Position numbers and translations under genes: made by a program
Notes under the pieces: model-generated
The model's input: only the letters and a program-made list of their open reading frames with translations
Database searches by the model: none
What the model was told of the DNA's origin: nothing
Shown here: piece by piece, positions 10,501-17,762 of the stretch
How the letters are laid out: the number at the start of each line of letters is the position of its first letter
Position numbering within the stretch: position 1 is the first letter of the stretch
Source of the DNA: Acidocella sp.
GTDB taxonomy: Bacteria; Pseudomonadota; Alphaproteobacteria; Acetobacterales; Acetobacteraceae
Direction of reading: 5' to 3'
Assembly: GCF_027352905.1 (NCBI RefSeq)
Contig: NZ_DAIEIF010000043.1
Coordinates: forward strand, 46,188-110,187
DNA length: 64,000 nt

Positions 10501-11351
10501 TGGGCGGACGGATCGACATCCTCAAGGCGAACATCAACATTCCGAAATCCCTGCCACCCTCCGTCGCCAACCTGCCCATCCACAATGCCAGCGCTCCGCC
10601 GCCGCCAGCGCGGCCGCACCCGCCCGCCCCGCCCGTCAACCTGGCGCTCGACGTGCGCGCCAAAAACCAAATTTTCATCCGGGGCGACGGGTTGTTCGCG
10701 GAGCTGGGCGGCCACATCAAGGTGGGCGGCACGCTGGCGGACCCGCAACCCTCTGGCGGCTTCAAGCTGATCCGGGGCAATTTTTCTCTGGCAGGCAAGG
10801 CGCTGGAATTCACCTCCGGCCAGATTGAGTTCAATGGTGGCGGCTTTATTCCGGCGCTCGACCTGGAGGCGACCACGACGACCAGCAATAATGGCACCGC
10901 GACGCTGGTGGTGGGCGGCACCGCCGAAAAGCCGCAGATCACCCTGACCAGCTCGCCGCCCTTGCCCTCGGATGAAATTCTCGCCCAGTTACTTTTCGGG
11001 CAAAGCTCCTCCAGCCTGTCGCCCTTTCAGGCAGCCTCGCTGGCGGCGGCGTTGGCGCAGATCGCCGGGGTGGGCGGCGGGGCCAGCCCGCTCGATTCCG
11101 TACGCAACGCGCTGGGGCTGGACCAGCTTTCCATCGGCTCCTCCTCCACTGGCATGCCTTCCGTGCAGGCGGGGCGCTATGTCATGCCCGGCGTATATGT
11201 CGGCGCGAGCCAAGCCGCCAACGGCCAGGGCACCACCGCGAATGTCGAGATCAACCTTTATAAGGGATTGAAGCTTCAGACCTCCACCGGCACGGATAGT
11301 TCCGGCCAGGATGGCAGCAGCGTCGGGCTCAGCTATCAGTTCAATTATTGA
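7515..11351 (+). CDS. tamB: Translocation and assembly module inner-membrane protein TamB (DUF490, AsmA-like)
   Basis: A 1278-residue protein with one N-terminal membrane anchor (about residues 5-28, 'VLLGLLSLLLLLAALIAGV'). A very long repetitive beta-strand region follows, rich in short 'GxxxLxGxL' units characteristic of the bridge-like repeating beta-groove proteins. The C-terminal TamB/DUF490 domain contains 'GGHIKVGGTLADPQPSGGF', 'PPLPSDEILAQLLFG' and the terminal 'VGLSYQFNY'. It spans the periplasm from the inner membrane to TamA and is implicated in lipid transport and outer-membrane assembly. It sits 3 nt after tamA in one operon. A Pro/Ala-rich insert (around 'SAPPPPARPHPPAPP', near residue 1030) interrupts the repeat. 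Confidence 0.94.
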   Translation: MRWLKRVLLGLLSLLLLLAALIAGVDIALNSEAGRIVAARQINKYAGSMVRISGLGGHFPADIKLARLDIMDGQGAWLTGAGLELRWSPLALLHGNLAVQALTAQSLAVARPPAYPAAARQKKGGGLSWPPLRIRLARLEITTLSLPASLAGADTKLHVAGAADIHNLQTAKLDLDAGTPDRQAEYRLSGALTPETIALALALQEPPGGLLGHLAGAGISQPLSAGITIDGPRDHAPLTGAVTWGPARLSLAGTLGLNFQSPSADVTLTVPDLTPVAALARQRLSGRLTVNLWATSPDAGKTASAALRAQADISQTPSGMKELLTGETRLNAQAKLADGVLAISKLTLDGPQFNAQASGQLSQKTIDLTLNAALPRLAALAPQLTGAIALNSHFYGDPDDLSAEAALTGNATAPDVPSGPFSFTLKAAHLPQTPRGSLTGDGTLAGSQLALAAAFARDAQGNLSLGLTRADWKSLRATAQLSLAAGAALPTGIAHFALASLSDLDLFTGTRLQGAVKGDFSYQTGRNFGLDVTAKNLIALSSLGAINGTLNAEGEPAALGVKLDASIARLMSYPARLSLAGTLNLPAASAHLANLTAQWRGIPARLLGPADIETRPGLTVHHLNLALGKGSVALDGTLSPGLNAQAAVKNFDLTMAKLALPSIDAAGLVNLTADITGTPKAPLGKLTVKASGLRYMSKATAGLPAIALSGTAALKGGSTDLDLTADAGAAGNVTARGTVPFSLAGPMNLALTARLNLQPLNPALAAQGVAATGTVNASAQLRGTPRTPSGQISLAARNLHATTGGAAVLPPAAINARADIAKQSAALNLTVKAGQDIDLTANGTAPLSMTGPLNLALAGRLDLRVLDPILSASGTLIRGIVTTRLQVTGTPRAPIPNGTLRLAQGSVADIPSGLNLTAINASLAAANRLITLQSLSATAGKGSLTGHGTIDAGAASMPVNFVLNAHNATLLSSDLITETLDTALTWRGALKGSSLLGGRIDILKANINIPKSLPPSVANLPIHNASAPPPPARPHPPAPPVNLALDVRAKNQIFIRGDGLFAELGGHIKVGGTLADPQPSGGFKLIRGNFSLAGKALEFTSGQIEFNGGGFIPALDLEATTTTSNNGTATLVVGGTAEKPQITLTSSPPLPSDEILAQLLFGQSSSSLSPFQAASLAAALAQIAGVGGGASPLDSVRNALGLDQLSIGSSSTGMPSVQAGRYVMPGVYVGASQAANGQGTTANVEINLYKGLKLQTSTGTDSSGQDGSSVGLSYQFNY

Positions 11352-11354
11352 GAG

Positions 11355-11372
11355 CAGCCTCCCGTGAGGCTG
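11355..11372. terminator. Hairpin between convergent tamB and prfC
   Basis: A perfect 7-bp stem CAGCCTC/GAGGCTG with loop CCGT lies in the 37-bp space between the tamB and prfC stops. It has no T-run on either strand, so it is only a candidate bidirectional terminator or transcript-end stabiliser. Confidence 0.4.
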
Positions 11373-11388
11373 ACCCGGTATATTCCGC

Positions 11389-12960
11389 TCAGCGCCGCTC
11401 CCGCGTGGCGGAAAAGACGAGTTCAGGAAAATTTTCCTTCATCCGGTTCAGTTCCCAGCCGTTGCGCACCATATAAACGGGCGCGCCGTCCCGGTCCTCG
11501 CTCACCGCGCTCTTGTTCATCTCGATGAAAAATTTCAGCCGCGCGGTATCGGCGGAGCTGATCCAGCGCGCCGTCTCGAACGGGGCAGGGTCGAAGGCGA
11601 CCGGCACGTTGTATTCCTGCTCGATCCGGCTCGCCAGCACATCCAGTTGCAACATGCCGACCACGCCGACGATCCAGTCCGCGCCTGTCAGCGGGCGGAA
11701 GACCTGGGTAACACCCTCCTCCGCCAGATCCTCCAGCGCCTTGCGCATCTGCTTCGCCTTCATCGGGTCGGCCAGCCGCACGCGGCGGAGAATTTCGGGG
11801 GCGAAATCCGGTATCCCGGTGAAGCGTAGAGCCTCGCCCTCGGTTAGCGTATCGCCAACCCGCAGCGTGCCGTGATTGGGAATGCCGATGATGTCTCCCG
11901 GATAGGCTTCCTCCGCCAATGAACGGTCTTGGGCGAAGAAGAAGATCGGCGCCTGAATCGCCATCGGCTTGCCAGTCCGAGAATGCACGAGCTTCATGCC
12001 GCGTCTGAACCGGCCCGAGCAGATGCGGGTAAAGGCGATACGGTCGCGGTGCTGCGGGTCCATATTGGCCTGCACCTTGAAAACGAAACCGGTGACCTGG
12101 CCTTCCTCCGGCGCCACGGCGCGCGTATCCGCCGCGCGGGGCTGCGGCGGCGGCGCGTCCGCCACCAGCCCTTCCAGCAATTCCCGCACGGCGTAATCCT
12201 TTAAAGCCGAGCCGAAATAGACCGGGGTGAGATGCCCTTCCTCGAAGGCGGCGCGGTTGAACGTTGGATAAGCGGCGCGAATCAGCTCCACCTCCTCATC
12301 CAGCTGCGCCTTCTGCGCCAGCGGGATAGCGAAATCCGCCGCCTCCGCCGCCGTCTCGCCTGGCCGGCGGGCCGAGACCAGCCGGTCATGGCGCAAATCG
12401 TAGCAGCCCCGGAACAGCCCGCCCATGCCCACCGGCCAGACCATCGGGCAGATATCCAGCGCCAGCGTATCGGCGATCTCATCCAGCAGGGCGAACGGAT
12501 TCTGCCCCTCCCGGTCGATCTTGTTGATGAAGGTGGTGATGGGAATATTACGAAGGCGGCAAACCTCGAAAAGCTTGCGGGTCTGCAGCTCGATCCCCTT
12601 CGCCGCGTCGATCACCATGACGGCGCTGTCCACCGCTGTCAGCGTCCGGTAGGTATCCTCGGAGAAATCCTCATGCCCTGGCGTGTCGAGCAGGTTGAAC
12701 ACCGCGCCGCCGAACTCGAAGGTCATCACCGATGAGGTAACGGAAATGCCGCGCTGGCGCTCGATCTTCATCCAGTCCGAGCGGGTGTTGCGGCGGTCTT
12801 GCCGCGCCTTGACCATCCCCGCCTCGCGAATGGCCCCGCCGAAGAGCAGCAGCTTCTCGGTCAGCGTCGTCTTACCGGCGTCGGGGTGGGAGATGATGGC
12901 GAAACTGCGCCGGGGCGGGATGCCCGATGCCGCCTCGCTTTGGTGCAGGGCTTGGTCCAT
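11389..12960 (-). CDS. prfC: Peptide chain release factor 3 (RF3)
   Basis: A 523-residue translational GTPase that recycles RF1/RF2 from the ribosome after termination. The G-domain motifs are G1 'SHPDAGKTTLTEKLL', G3 'DTPGHEDFSEDTYRTL' and G4 'NKIDREGQNP'. The RF3-specific 'RRNTRSDWMKIERQRGISVTS' switch region and the C-terminal 'RWISSADTARLKFF' region are also present. Length and order match the family. It converges on tamB and is transcribed alone, 52 bp after the end of the same-strand glyoxalase gene. Confidence 0.96.
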   Translation of the reverse strand: MDQALHQSEAASGIPPRRSFAIISHPDAGKTTLTEKLLLFGGAIREAGMVKARQDRRNTRSDWMKIERQRGISVTSSVMTFEFGGAVFNLLDTPGHEDFSEDTYRTLTAVDSAVMVIDAAKGIELQTRKLFEVCRLRNIPITTFINKIDREGQNPFALLDEIADTLALDICPMVWPVGMGGLFRGCYDLRHDRLVSARRPGETAAEAADFAIPLAQKAQLDEEVELIRAAYPTFNRAAFEEGHLTPVYFGSALKDYAVRELLEGLVADAPPPQPRAADTRAVAPEEGQVTGFVFKVQANMDPQHRDRIAFTRICSGRFRRGMKLVHSRTGKPMAIQAPIFFFAQDRSLAEEAYPGDIIGIPNHGTLRVGDTLTEGEALRFTGIPDFAPEILRRVRLADPMKAKQMRKALEDLAEEGVTQVFRPLTGADWIVGVVGMLQLDVLASRIEQEYNVPVAFDPAPFETARWISSADTARLKFFIEMNKSAVSEDRDGAPVYMVRNGWELNRMKENFPELVFSATRERR

Positions 12961-13012
12961 CGCGGCGCTCTAGCAGGTTTCGTGGTGAAACCAAACGCCC
13001 AGCCGTGGGTGA

Positions 13013-13441
13013 TTAATAATTCGCCCACAACCCCGGAGTGGCGAATTCCAGCACGTGCCCATCCGGGTCGGCGAAGTAGAGGCTGCGCCCGCCGGCTGGC
13101 CAGCGCATCTCTCCCAGCAGATTTACCCCCGCCGCGGCCAGCCGCGCGCGCCAGGGCTCGTAGCTTTCCGCCGGGATGGCGAAGGCCATATGCAACCGCC
13201 CCGCGCCCTCATGGCCGGGGATGACGCCGCCTTTTCCATGGATATCCTCCGCGGTCGTGCCGCGCTGGAACAATAGCACAACCCCTTGCCTCCCGGCATC
13301 GAAAGAGGTCAGCCGCTCGCCGCGCACCATGCAGCGCAGCCCGAGCAACCCCTCATAAAACGCGACGGCCCGCGCCATCTCCGCCACATAGAGGGAAGTT
13401 TCGAGTATCCCGCTGATGGGCGGCGCGCCATCCCCGCTCAT
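13013..13441 (-). CDS. Glyoxalase/bleomycin-resistance (VOC) family protein
   Basis: A 142-residue single-unit vicinal oxygen chelate protein. 'ILETSLYVAEMARAVAFYEGLLGL' opens the first beta-alpha-beta module, and 'GRLHMAFAIP' and 'SLYFADPDGHVLEFATPGLW' complete the second. Metal-ligand candidates are the His in 'RLHMAF' and the Glu in 'HVLEFA'; the usual first His is not obvious. The start at 13441 is fixed by a strong AAAGGAGGG Shine-Dalgarno just upstream; a longer open frame runs through the next gene and is not real. It follows the SDR gene by 16 bp on the same strand, so the pair is probably an operon. The substrate is unknown; closest by feel are FosX/lactoylglutathione-lyase-like enzymes. 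Confidence 0.87.
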   Translation of the reverse strand: MSGDGAPPISGILETSLYVAEMARAVAFYEGLLGLRCMVRGERLTSFDAGRQGVVLLFQRGTTAEDIHGKGGVIPGHEGAGRLHMAFAIPAESYEPWRARLAAAGVNLLGEMRWPAGGRSLYFADPDGHVLEFATPGLWANY

Positions 13442-13457
13442 ATCATCCCTCCTTTGT

Positions 13458-14144
13458 CTACCAGGGGATGATCTTGCCCCGGTAATCCAGAAATTCGTGT
13501 CCGCCTTTGCCGGCGCGAGATTCCAAAACGTCCGCCATGCCGCGGACGCTGGTTTCCACATCCAGCGGCGCGTTGGGGCCGCCCATATCCGTGCGCACCC
13601 AGCCGGGATGGAGATTGATGATGGTGAGATAGTCGTGCGCGGCGGCAAAGGAGCGGGTGAGCCGGTTGAGCATCGCCTTGCTGGCGCTATAGAGCACACT
13701 GCCGTCATTGGCGTTGAGCTCCAGGCTGCCAAGGGCCGAGGACATGAAGGCGATAACCCCCGTCTCCGGCCGGAGCAGCGGCGCCAGGCGTTCGGCCAGC
13801 CGCACCGGGGCGACAGCATTGGTCATTATCAGATGCGAAATCTCCTCGGCCGTCGCGTCGCTCAGCCCCCGGCCCTGCGGGCCGTAAATGCCGGCATTCA
13901 GCACGATGACATCAAACTGGCGGTCCTGCATCCGGGCAAGAAACGCCTCGGTAAGATGCGGATTGTTGATGTCCAGCGTATCCATCGTCAATTGCTCGTA
14001 ATAATCCTCCAACCCCGCGCCGGTGATGGCGGCGCGCACCGTGGCGGTCACATGATAATCGCGCCGGAGAAACTCCTTTAAAAAACCAAGCCCCAACCCG
14101 CGTGAGGCGCCGATGACCAAAGCGGTCTTTCTTTCCGTTTTCAC
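13458..14144 (-). CDS. Short-chain dehydrogenase/reductase (SDR family)
   Basis: A 228-residue classical SDR oxidoreductase. 'ALVIGASRGLGLGF' is the nucleotide-binding glycine motif, 'VLNAGIYG' the NNAG-like motif, and 'SSALGS...YSASKAMLNRL' carries the catalytic Ser and the Tyr-X3-Lys pair. 'HPGWVRTDMGG' follows as expected. I prefer the GTG at 14144: the in-frame GTG at 14156 lies directly on the AAGGAG Shine-Dalgarno, whereas 14144 sits 11 nt beyond it and starts right before the Rossmann strand. It is closely related in layout to C-factor/carbonyl-reductase-like SDRs. Cofactor preference and substrate cannot be told from sequence. It is upstream of and probably co-transcribed with the glyoxalase-fold gene. 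Confidence 0.9.
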   Translation of the reverse strand: MKTERKTALVIGASRGLGLGFLKEFLRRDYHVTATVRAAITGAGLEDYYEQLTMDTLDINNPHLTEAFLARMQDRQFDVIVLNAGIYGPQGRGLSDATAEEISHLIMTNAVAPVRLAERLAPLLRPETGVIAFMSSALGSLELNANDGSVLYSASKAMLNRLTRSFAAAHDYLTIINLHPGWVRTDMGGPNAPLDVETSVRGMADVLESRAGKGGHEFLDYRGKIIPW

Positions 14145-14244
14145 GCTTGCCGCCACTCCTTCCGTATTATGTTAAAAATGAAGTGCGTCTGCCTCCGCAA
14201 CGCAAGGGAGCGGCGTAATAATATTGGCGTCCTGACCCGATGGC

Positions 14245-14285
14245 TTGATCCGGATCATGGAAAGCCCCGATCCGCGACCTATATT
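14245..14285 (+). promoter_or_regulatory. Probable FNR/FixK-dependent promoter
   Basis: TTGATCCGGATCAT (14245-14258) matches the FNR/FixK half-site pattern TTGAT-N4-ATCAA with one mismatch and includes the perfect palindrome TGATCCGGATCA. A TATATT hexamer at 14280-14285 would be the -10 element. If transcription starts near 14293, the box is centred near -41.5, the class II activator position. The gene at 14321 would then have a leader of about 28 nt. This geometry is my inference. Confidence 0.6.
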
Positions 14286-14300
14286 GAAACAAGGTTAGCG
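14284..14300 (+). repeat. 17-mer shared with 56083-56099, copy 1
   Basis: TTGAAACAAGGTTAGCG occurs here and, base for base, at 56083-56099, both on the plus strand and both in intergenic DNA just after an ATATT element. Here it overlaps the predicted transcription start of the DUF2188-like gene. Confidence 0.6.
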
Positions 14301-14320
14301 ATGAGGAGTGGAAGCGCCGC

Positions 14321-14560
14321 ATGACCACCGCGCATTACAAAATCGTCCCGCATGATGGCGGCTTCGCCTATACGCTGAACGGTAGTTTTTCAGAAACATT
14401 CGCCACTCGCGAGGCGGCGCTCGCCGCGGCGCGCGCGGTGGCCGCTGAGCAACGCGTCCCTGGCGAGACCACTCTCATTATGTATGAGACTTCGGACGGC
14501 AGCTGGCATACGGAAACCTCCCTCGGCACCGACAGGCCCGAAACCGAGGTGGAAGGCTGA
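14321..14560 (+). CDS. Small DUF2188-like protein
   Basis: A 79-residue soluble protein: 'HYKIVPHDGGFAYTLNGSFSETFATREAALAAAR' followed by 'LIMYETSDGSWHTE'. This layout (a short two-strand hairpin, a helix, a strand) resembles DUF2188 proteins, whose function is unknown. The ATG at 14321 is preceded by GAGGAGTGGAAG. It stands alone between two minus-strand operons and has its own promoter region with an FNR/FixK-like box, suggesting oxygen- or redox-linked expression. The gene's reality is supported by the start signals and the family-like sequence. Confidence 0.75.
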   Translation: MTTAHYKIVPHDGGFAYTLNGSFSETFATREAALAAARAVAAEQRVPGETTLIMYETSDGSWHTETSLGTDRPETEVEG

Positions 14561-14625
14561 CGCGGCTCAGACCCGCGCCTCCAGCAGGGCTTATCTCCGC
14601 CGTTGCCGCTTATGGCGGGCGCGCT

Positions 14626-15468
14626 TCACTTGCTCGAGTCGCCCTCGCTGCCCCGCCCCGCCACCAGGCCCGCGCGCCAGGCCGCGGCCTCACGCGCCAG
14701 CTTGCGGTAGCTGCGCAGGGAAAAGGGCAGCATGACGACATAAGCCAACCCCGCCAGCGCTCCGGCACTATAGGGATCCGCGAAAACCAGCGCCGCGAAG
14801 ACCACCACGCCCAGAAGCAGCGGCAAAATCTCCGCCGCCGGAATTTTGAAATTCTTGAAGCTCCAAACCGGCAGGGTGGAGACGCAAAGCAATGCCACCC
14901 CCACCATCACCGCCCCGGTGAAAAGCGGGTAGCTGACCAGCGCTTGCAGGCCGAACAGCCCATGCTCCCCAGCCGCGAGGCCGAGAAAAAGCGGGCAGAG
15001 GACCAGCAAAGCTCCGGCGGGAGCGGGCACGCCGGTGAAAAAATTTTGCGCGAAGGCGGGTTTGGGCGCGCTGTCCAACGTGGCGTTGAAGCGCGCCAGA
15101 CGTAGCGCCATGGCGGAGGTGAACATCAAGGGCGGCAGAAAGCCGATCGCCCCCCAGGGTTCCAGAGACCAGATATAAAGCAGCAGCGCCGGGGCGATGC
15201 CGAAACAGAGAAAATCGGCGAGCGAGTCGAACTCCGCACCAAAGCGGGACGTCGCCTTGAGCAGCCGTGCCAGCCGTCCATCCAGCCCATCGATCACGCC
15301 GGAGACGGAAACGGCCAATACCGCCGCGCCATAACGGCCGTCCAGTCCCAGCCGGATGGAGGAAAGGCCGATGCATAAACCCAGCAGCGTCATCAGATTG
15401 GGCAGCACCCGGTTGAAGCTGAGCCCGGCGAGACGCTGCCGCCGGGGCAGAACGCCAGCCGGTTTCAT
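14626..15468 (-). CDS. pssA: CDP-diacylglycerol--serine O-phosphatidyltransferase
   Basis: A 280-residue integral membrane enzyme of the CDP-alcohol phosphatidyltransferase family. It makes phosphatidylserine from CDP-diacylglycerol and serine. The family motif DGxxAR-x8-Gx3Dx3D is present at about residues 60-85 (Asp60, Gly61, Asp63, Gly64, Ala67, Arg68, Gly77, Asp81, Asp85). Six to eight hydrophobic segments follow the usual order. It begins inside the stop codon of psd (ATGA, 15465-15468), so the phosphatidylserine synthase and decarboxylase are translationally coupled, which fits consecutive steps to phosphatidylethanolamine. Confidence 0.94.
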   Translation of the reverse strand: MKPAGVLPRRQRLAGLSFNRVLPNLMTLLGLCIGLSSIRLGLDGRYGAAVLAVSVSGVIDGLDGRLARLLKATSRFGAEFDSLADFLCFGIAPALLLYIWSLEPWGAIGFLPPLMFTSAMALRLARFNATLDSAPKPAFAQNFFTGVPAPAGALLVLCPLFLGLAAGEHGLFGLQALVSYPLFTGAVMVGVALLCVSTLPVWSFKNFKIPAAEILPLLLGVVVFAALVFADPYSAGALAGLAYVVMLPFSLRSYRKLAREAAAWRAGLVAGRGSEGDSSK

Positions 15469-16154
15469 ATCACGGCGGGCAGAGGCTCGGGCAATTCGGC
15501 AATCACCGTCTCCCCGCCGATCATGCGCTGGCCCACCGCCACCAGCGGCGCCGCGCCATGAGGAAGATAGATATCGGTCCGGGAACCGAAGCGGATGATG
15601 CCGATGCGCTGCCCGGCCAACAGGGCCTGGCCTTCGGCAATGTCACATATTATGCGCCGTGCGATCAGCCCGGCGATCTGCACCACCACCAGCTCCTGCC
15701 CAAACGGGGTGCGCAGCAGGATGGAATTACGCTCGTTATCATCGCTCGCCTTGTCTTCGGCGGCGGAGAGAAACAGCCCCCGATGATAGGCGATTTTCTG
15801 CACCATGCCGGCAATCGGGGCGCGGTTGACATGCACATCCAGCACCGAGAGGAAAATCGCGACGCGCAGGCGCGGCTCTGGCGTCAAGCCCAGCTCGGCC
15901 GGTGGCACCGCCTCCATGATGCTCACCACCAGCCCATCCGCCGGAGCGAGAACCGCATTGGCGCGCGGCGGCGGCACGCGCTCAGGGTCGCGGAAGAAAT
16001 AGAGGCAGAACAGGGTGAAGAGCAGGCCGAGCCAGGCGAGTGGCTTCCAGAACAACAGCCCGAGCAGGGCTACCACCACGCCGCCGGCGATAAACGGATA
16101 CCCCGCCTTATGAGGCGGGCTCAGAACCGATTTGACCGTATCTTTCAAATTCAT
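15465..16154 (-). CDS. psd: Phosphatidylserine decarboxylase proenzyme (short form)
   Basis: A 229-residue short-form decarboxylase that makes phosphatidylethanolamine at the inner membrane. One or two N-terminal hydrophobic segments (about residues 20-53) precede 'FRDPERVPP'. 'FLSVLDVHVNRAPIAG' carries the conserved Asp/His region, and 'RFGSRTDIYLP' contains the self-cleavage site between Gly190 and Ser191. That serine becomes the pyruvoyl group; here FGS replaces the LGS of enterobacterial Psd, as is common in the short class. It lies between a LysM gene (18 bp upstream) and pssA (4-nt overlap). Confidence 0.95.
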   Translation of the reverse strand: MNLKDTVKSVLSPPHKAGYPFIAGGVVVALLGLLFWKPLAWLGLLFTLFCLYFFRDPERVPPPRANAVLAPADGLVVSIMEAVPPAELGLTPEPRLRVAIFLSVLDVHVNRAPIAGMVQKIAYHRGLFLSAAEDKASDDNERNSILLRTPFGQELVVVQIAGLIARRIICDIAEGQALLAGQRIGIIRFGSRTDIYLPHGAAPLVAVGQRMIGGETVIAELPEPLPAVI

Positions 16155-16172
16155 ATCAAAAACCCGTGACGC

Positions 16173-17147
16173 TCAGCGCGCCTGTTGCGGCGGCAGGGAG
16201 AATTTCTGCCCCGGAAAAATGAGATCAGGGTCACGGATTTGCCCCGCATTGGCGGAATAGATCAGCGAATACCGGACCCCGTGGCCATAGACGCGCCGGG
16301 CGATCATCCAGAGATTATCACCAGGAACGATAACCACCTGGCCTTCCCCCAGCGCGGGGGAGAGCGTCTCAGGCGCGAAAGGCACGCTCACCTCGGGCAA
16401 TGCAGCGCCGCTGCCGGTGGTTGCCTTCAGCGTGATCATCCCCGGCCCGGCGGGCACCGGCGCCTGGAGATGCCAATGCCCATTGGCGTCGGCCTGGGCA
16501 ATACCGAGCGTCTTGCCCCCTTGCGTCACCGCCACGCGGGCTCCCGCAGGGCTGGCGCCGCTGAAAATGGCATGGCCCGTGGCATCATAATCCACCGCCC
16601 CCATGCCAAGTTCGCCCGGCTGGGGACCCTGCCCGCTCACCACGGCGCTGCCACCAGGGCCGGAGATGACGGCGAGCGCCTGCCCGCCATGGCCGGGCAG
16701 GTTGATGGAAGCGCTCTGCTCACCCTCTATGATGTTTCCATCCGGCAGAGTCTCGGAGAGGGTGATTTCATGCTGGCCGGGAGGAAGCGGCTTAGACGGC
16801 AGCAATACAAAAGCGCCGCGCGTATCCGCCTTGGCGGCACCGAGCACGGCGTTTCCATCCTTCACCGTCACCGTGGCGCCCGGCATGGCGCGTCCGGCCA
16901 GCACGGCATTGCCCGCCGCATCCACGCGCACGATGTCAAACCCCGGCGGGGCGGGGCCACGCGTCTGCGGCTTGGAGACCGGCGCGGCGGGCGGAAGCGC
17001 CGGGATCGGCTGCTGCCGGCGGAGATGCAAGACGAGCACCAGGCCATTCGCCAGCGCCAGCAAAACCAGCAGGACGAGCAGGGCGAGGCGCCAGCCCGGC
17101 CGTGGCGGCGCCGCGCCGGGGTGGTGTGAAACGGGGTTGCTTGCCAT
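16173..17147 (-). CDS. LysM-domain membrane-anchored protein
   Basis: A 324-residue protein with one N-terminal transmembrane segment (about residues 20-42, 'LALLVLLVLLALANGLVLVL') and a Pro-rich linker. Repeated short beta modules follow ('GNAVLAGRAMPGATVTVKDG', 'GHAIFSGASPAGARVAVTQG'), and a C-terminal LysM domain ('VPGDNLWMIARRVYGHGVRY...IYPGQ-like FPGQKFSLP'). The modules look like Ig-like repeats seen in LysM proteins of alphaproteobacteria. LysM suggests peptidoglycan binding in the periplasm. ATG 17147 is chosen since it opens just before the anchor; the frame is open further upstream across the divergent gene. It leads the psd-pssA operon. Confidence 0.87.
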   Translation of the reverse strand: MASNPVSHHPGAAPPRPGWRLALLVLLVLLALANGLVLVLHLRRQQPIPALPPAAPVSKPQTRGPAPPGFDIVRVDAAGNAVLAGRAMPGATVTVKDGNAVLGAAKADTRGAFVLLPSKPLPPGQHEITLSETLPDGNIIEGEQSASINLPGHGGQALAVISGPGGSAVVSGQGPQPGELGMGAVDYDATGHAIFSGASPAGARVAVTQGGKTLGIAQADANGHWHLQAPVPAGPGMITLKATTGSGAALPEVSVPFAPETLSPALGEGQVVIVPGDNLWMIARRVYGHGVRYSLIYSANAGQIRDPDLIFPGQKFSLPPQQAR

Positions 17148-17201
17148 GGCGGTCCCAGCCTGCCACGAACGGGCCAGAACTGGAAGCGAGGCAGAGATTC
17201 G

Positions 17202-17762
17202 ATGGGCAGTTTTTCCGTCACCGTGTTTTGCGGCTCCAATCCGGGAGCCGACCCGGCCTATGCCGAATCTGCCCGCGCGCTGGGAACGGGGCTGGGCGGG
17301 CGTGGCATGCGCCTCGTCTTCGGGGGGGGCCATGTCGGACTCATGGGCATTACGGCGGGGGCGGCGCTGGCGGCGGGCGGCGAGGTTACCGGCATCATTC
17401 CGGATTTTCTCCGCCAGCGCGAGGTGGAAATGCAGGGCCTCACCGAGCTGATCGTCACGGATTCGATGCACACCCGCAAGCGCCGCCTTTTTGCTCTGGC
17501 TGATGCCTTCGTGGTGATGCCGGGCGGCCTCGGCACCTATGATGAAACCTTCGAAATCCTCACCTGGAAACAGCTCGGCCAGCACGCCAAACCGATCATC
17601 ATCGTCAATATTCTCGCCTGGGCCGCGCCCTTCCTGGCAATGGTCGAGGAAACGGTAAAGCGCGGCTTTGCCCGGCCGGAGGTTTTGAATCTCTACGAGG
17701 TGCAGCCGGATGTACCCGCGTTATTCACGCGGCTGGAGGCACTGCGCGGTGTGAGTGCCTAG
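17202..17762 (+). CDS. LOG family protein (TIGR00730 Rossmann fold; cytokinin riboside 5'-phosphate phosphoribohydrolase-like)
   Basis: A 186-residue lysine-decarboxylase-like (LOG) protein. It has 'VTVFCGSNPGADPAY' at the N-terminus, 'GMRLVFGGGHVGLMG', the family motif 'PGGLGTYDE' (PGGxGTxxE) and 'SMHTRKRR'. Proteins with this signature hydrolyse nucleoside 5'-monophosphates to base and ribose 5-phosphate; in bacteria the physiological role is often unclear. It is divergent from the LysM-psd-pssA operon (54 bp apart). Its stop codon TAG shares a palindromic CTAG with the TAG of the convergent flbT gene. Confidence 0.92.
   Translation: MGSFSVTVFCGSNPGADPAYAESARALGTGLGGRGMRLVFGGGHVGLMGITAGAALAAGGEVTGIIPDFLRQREVEMQGLTELIVTDSMHTRKRRLFALADAFVVMPGGLGTYDETFEILTWKQLGQHAKPIIIVNILAWAAPFLAMVEETVKRGFARPEVLNLYEVQPDVPALFTRLEALRGVSA

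Noticed and set aside
9018..10748. 576-codon minus-strand frame opposite tamB
   Set aside because: Antisense shadow of the repetitive TamB region with no recognisable domain.
17148..17585. 146-codon N-terminal extension of the LysM protein
   Set aside because: It reads antisense through the LOG gene; the true protein starts at ATG 17147 just before its membrane anchor.
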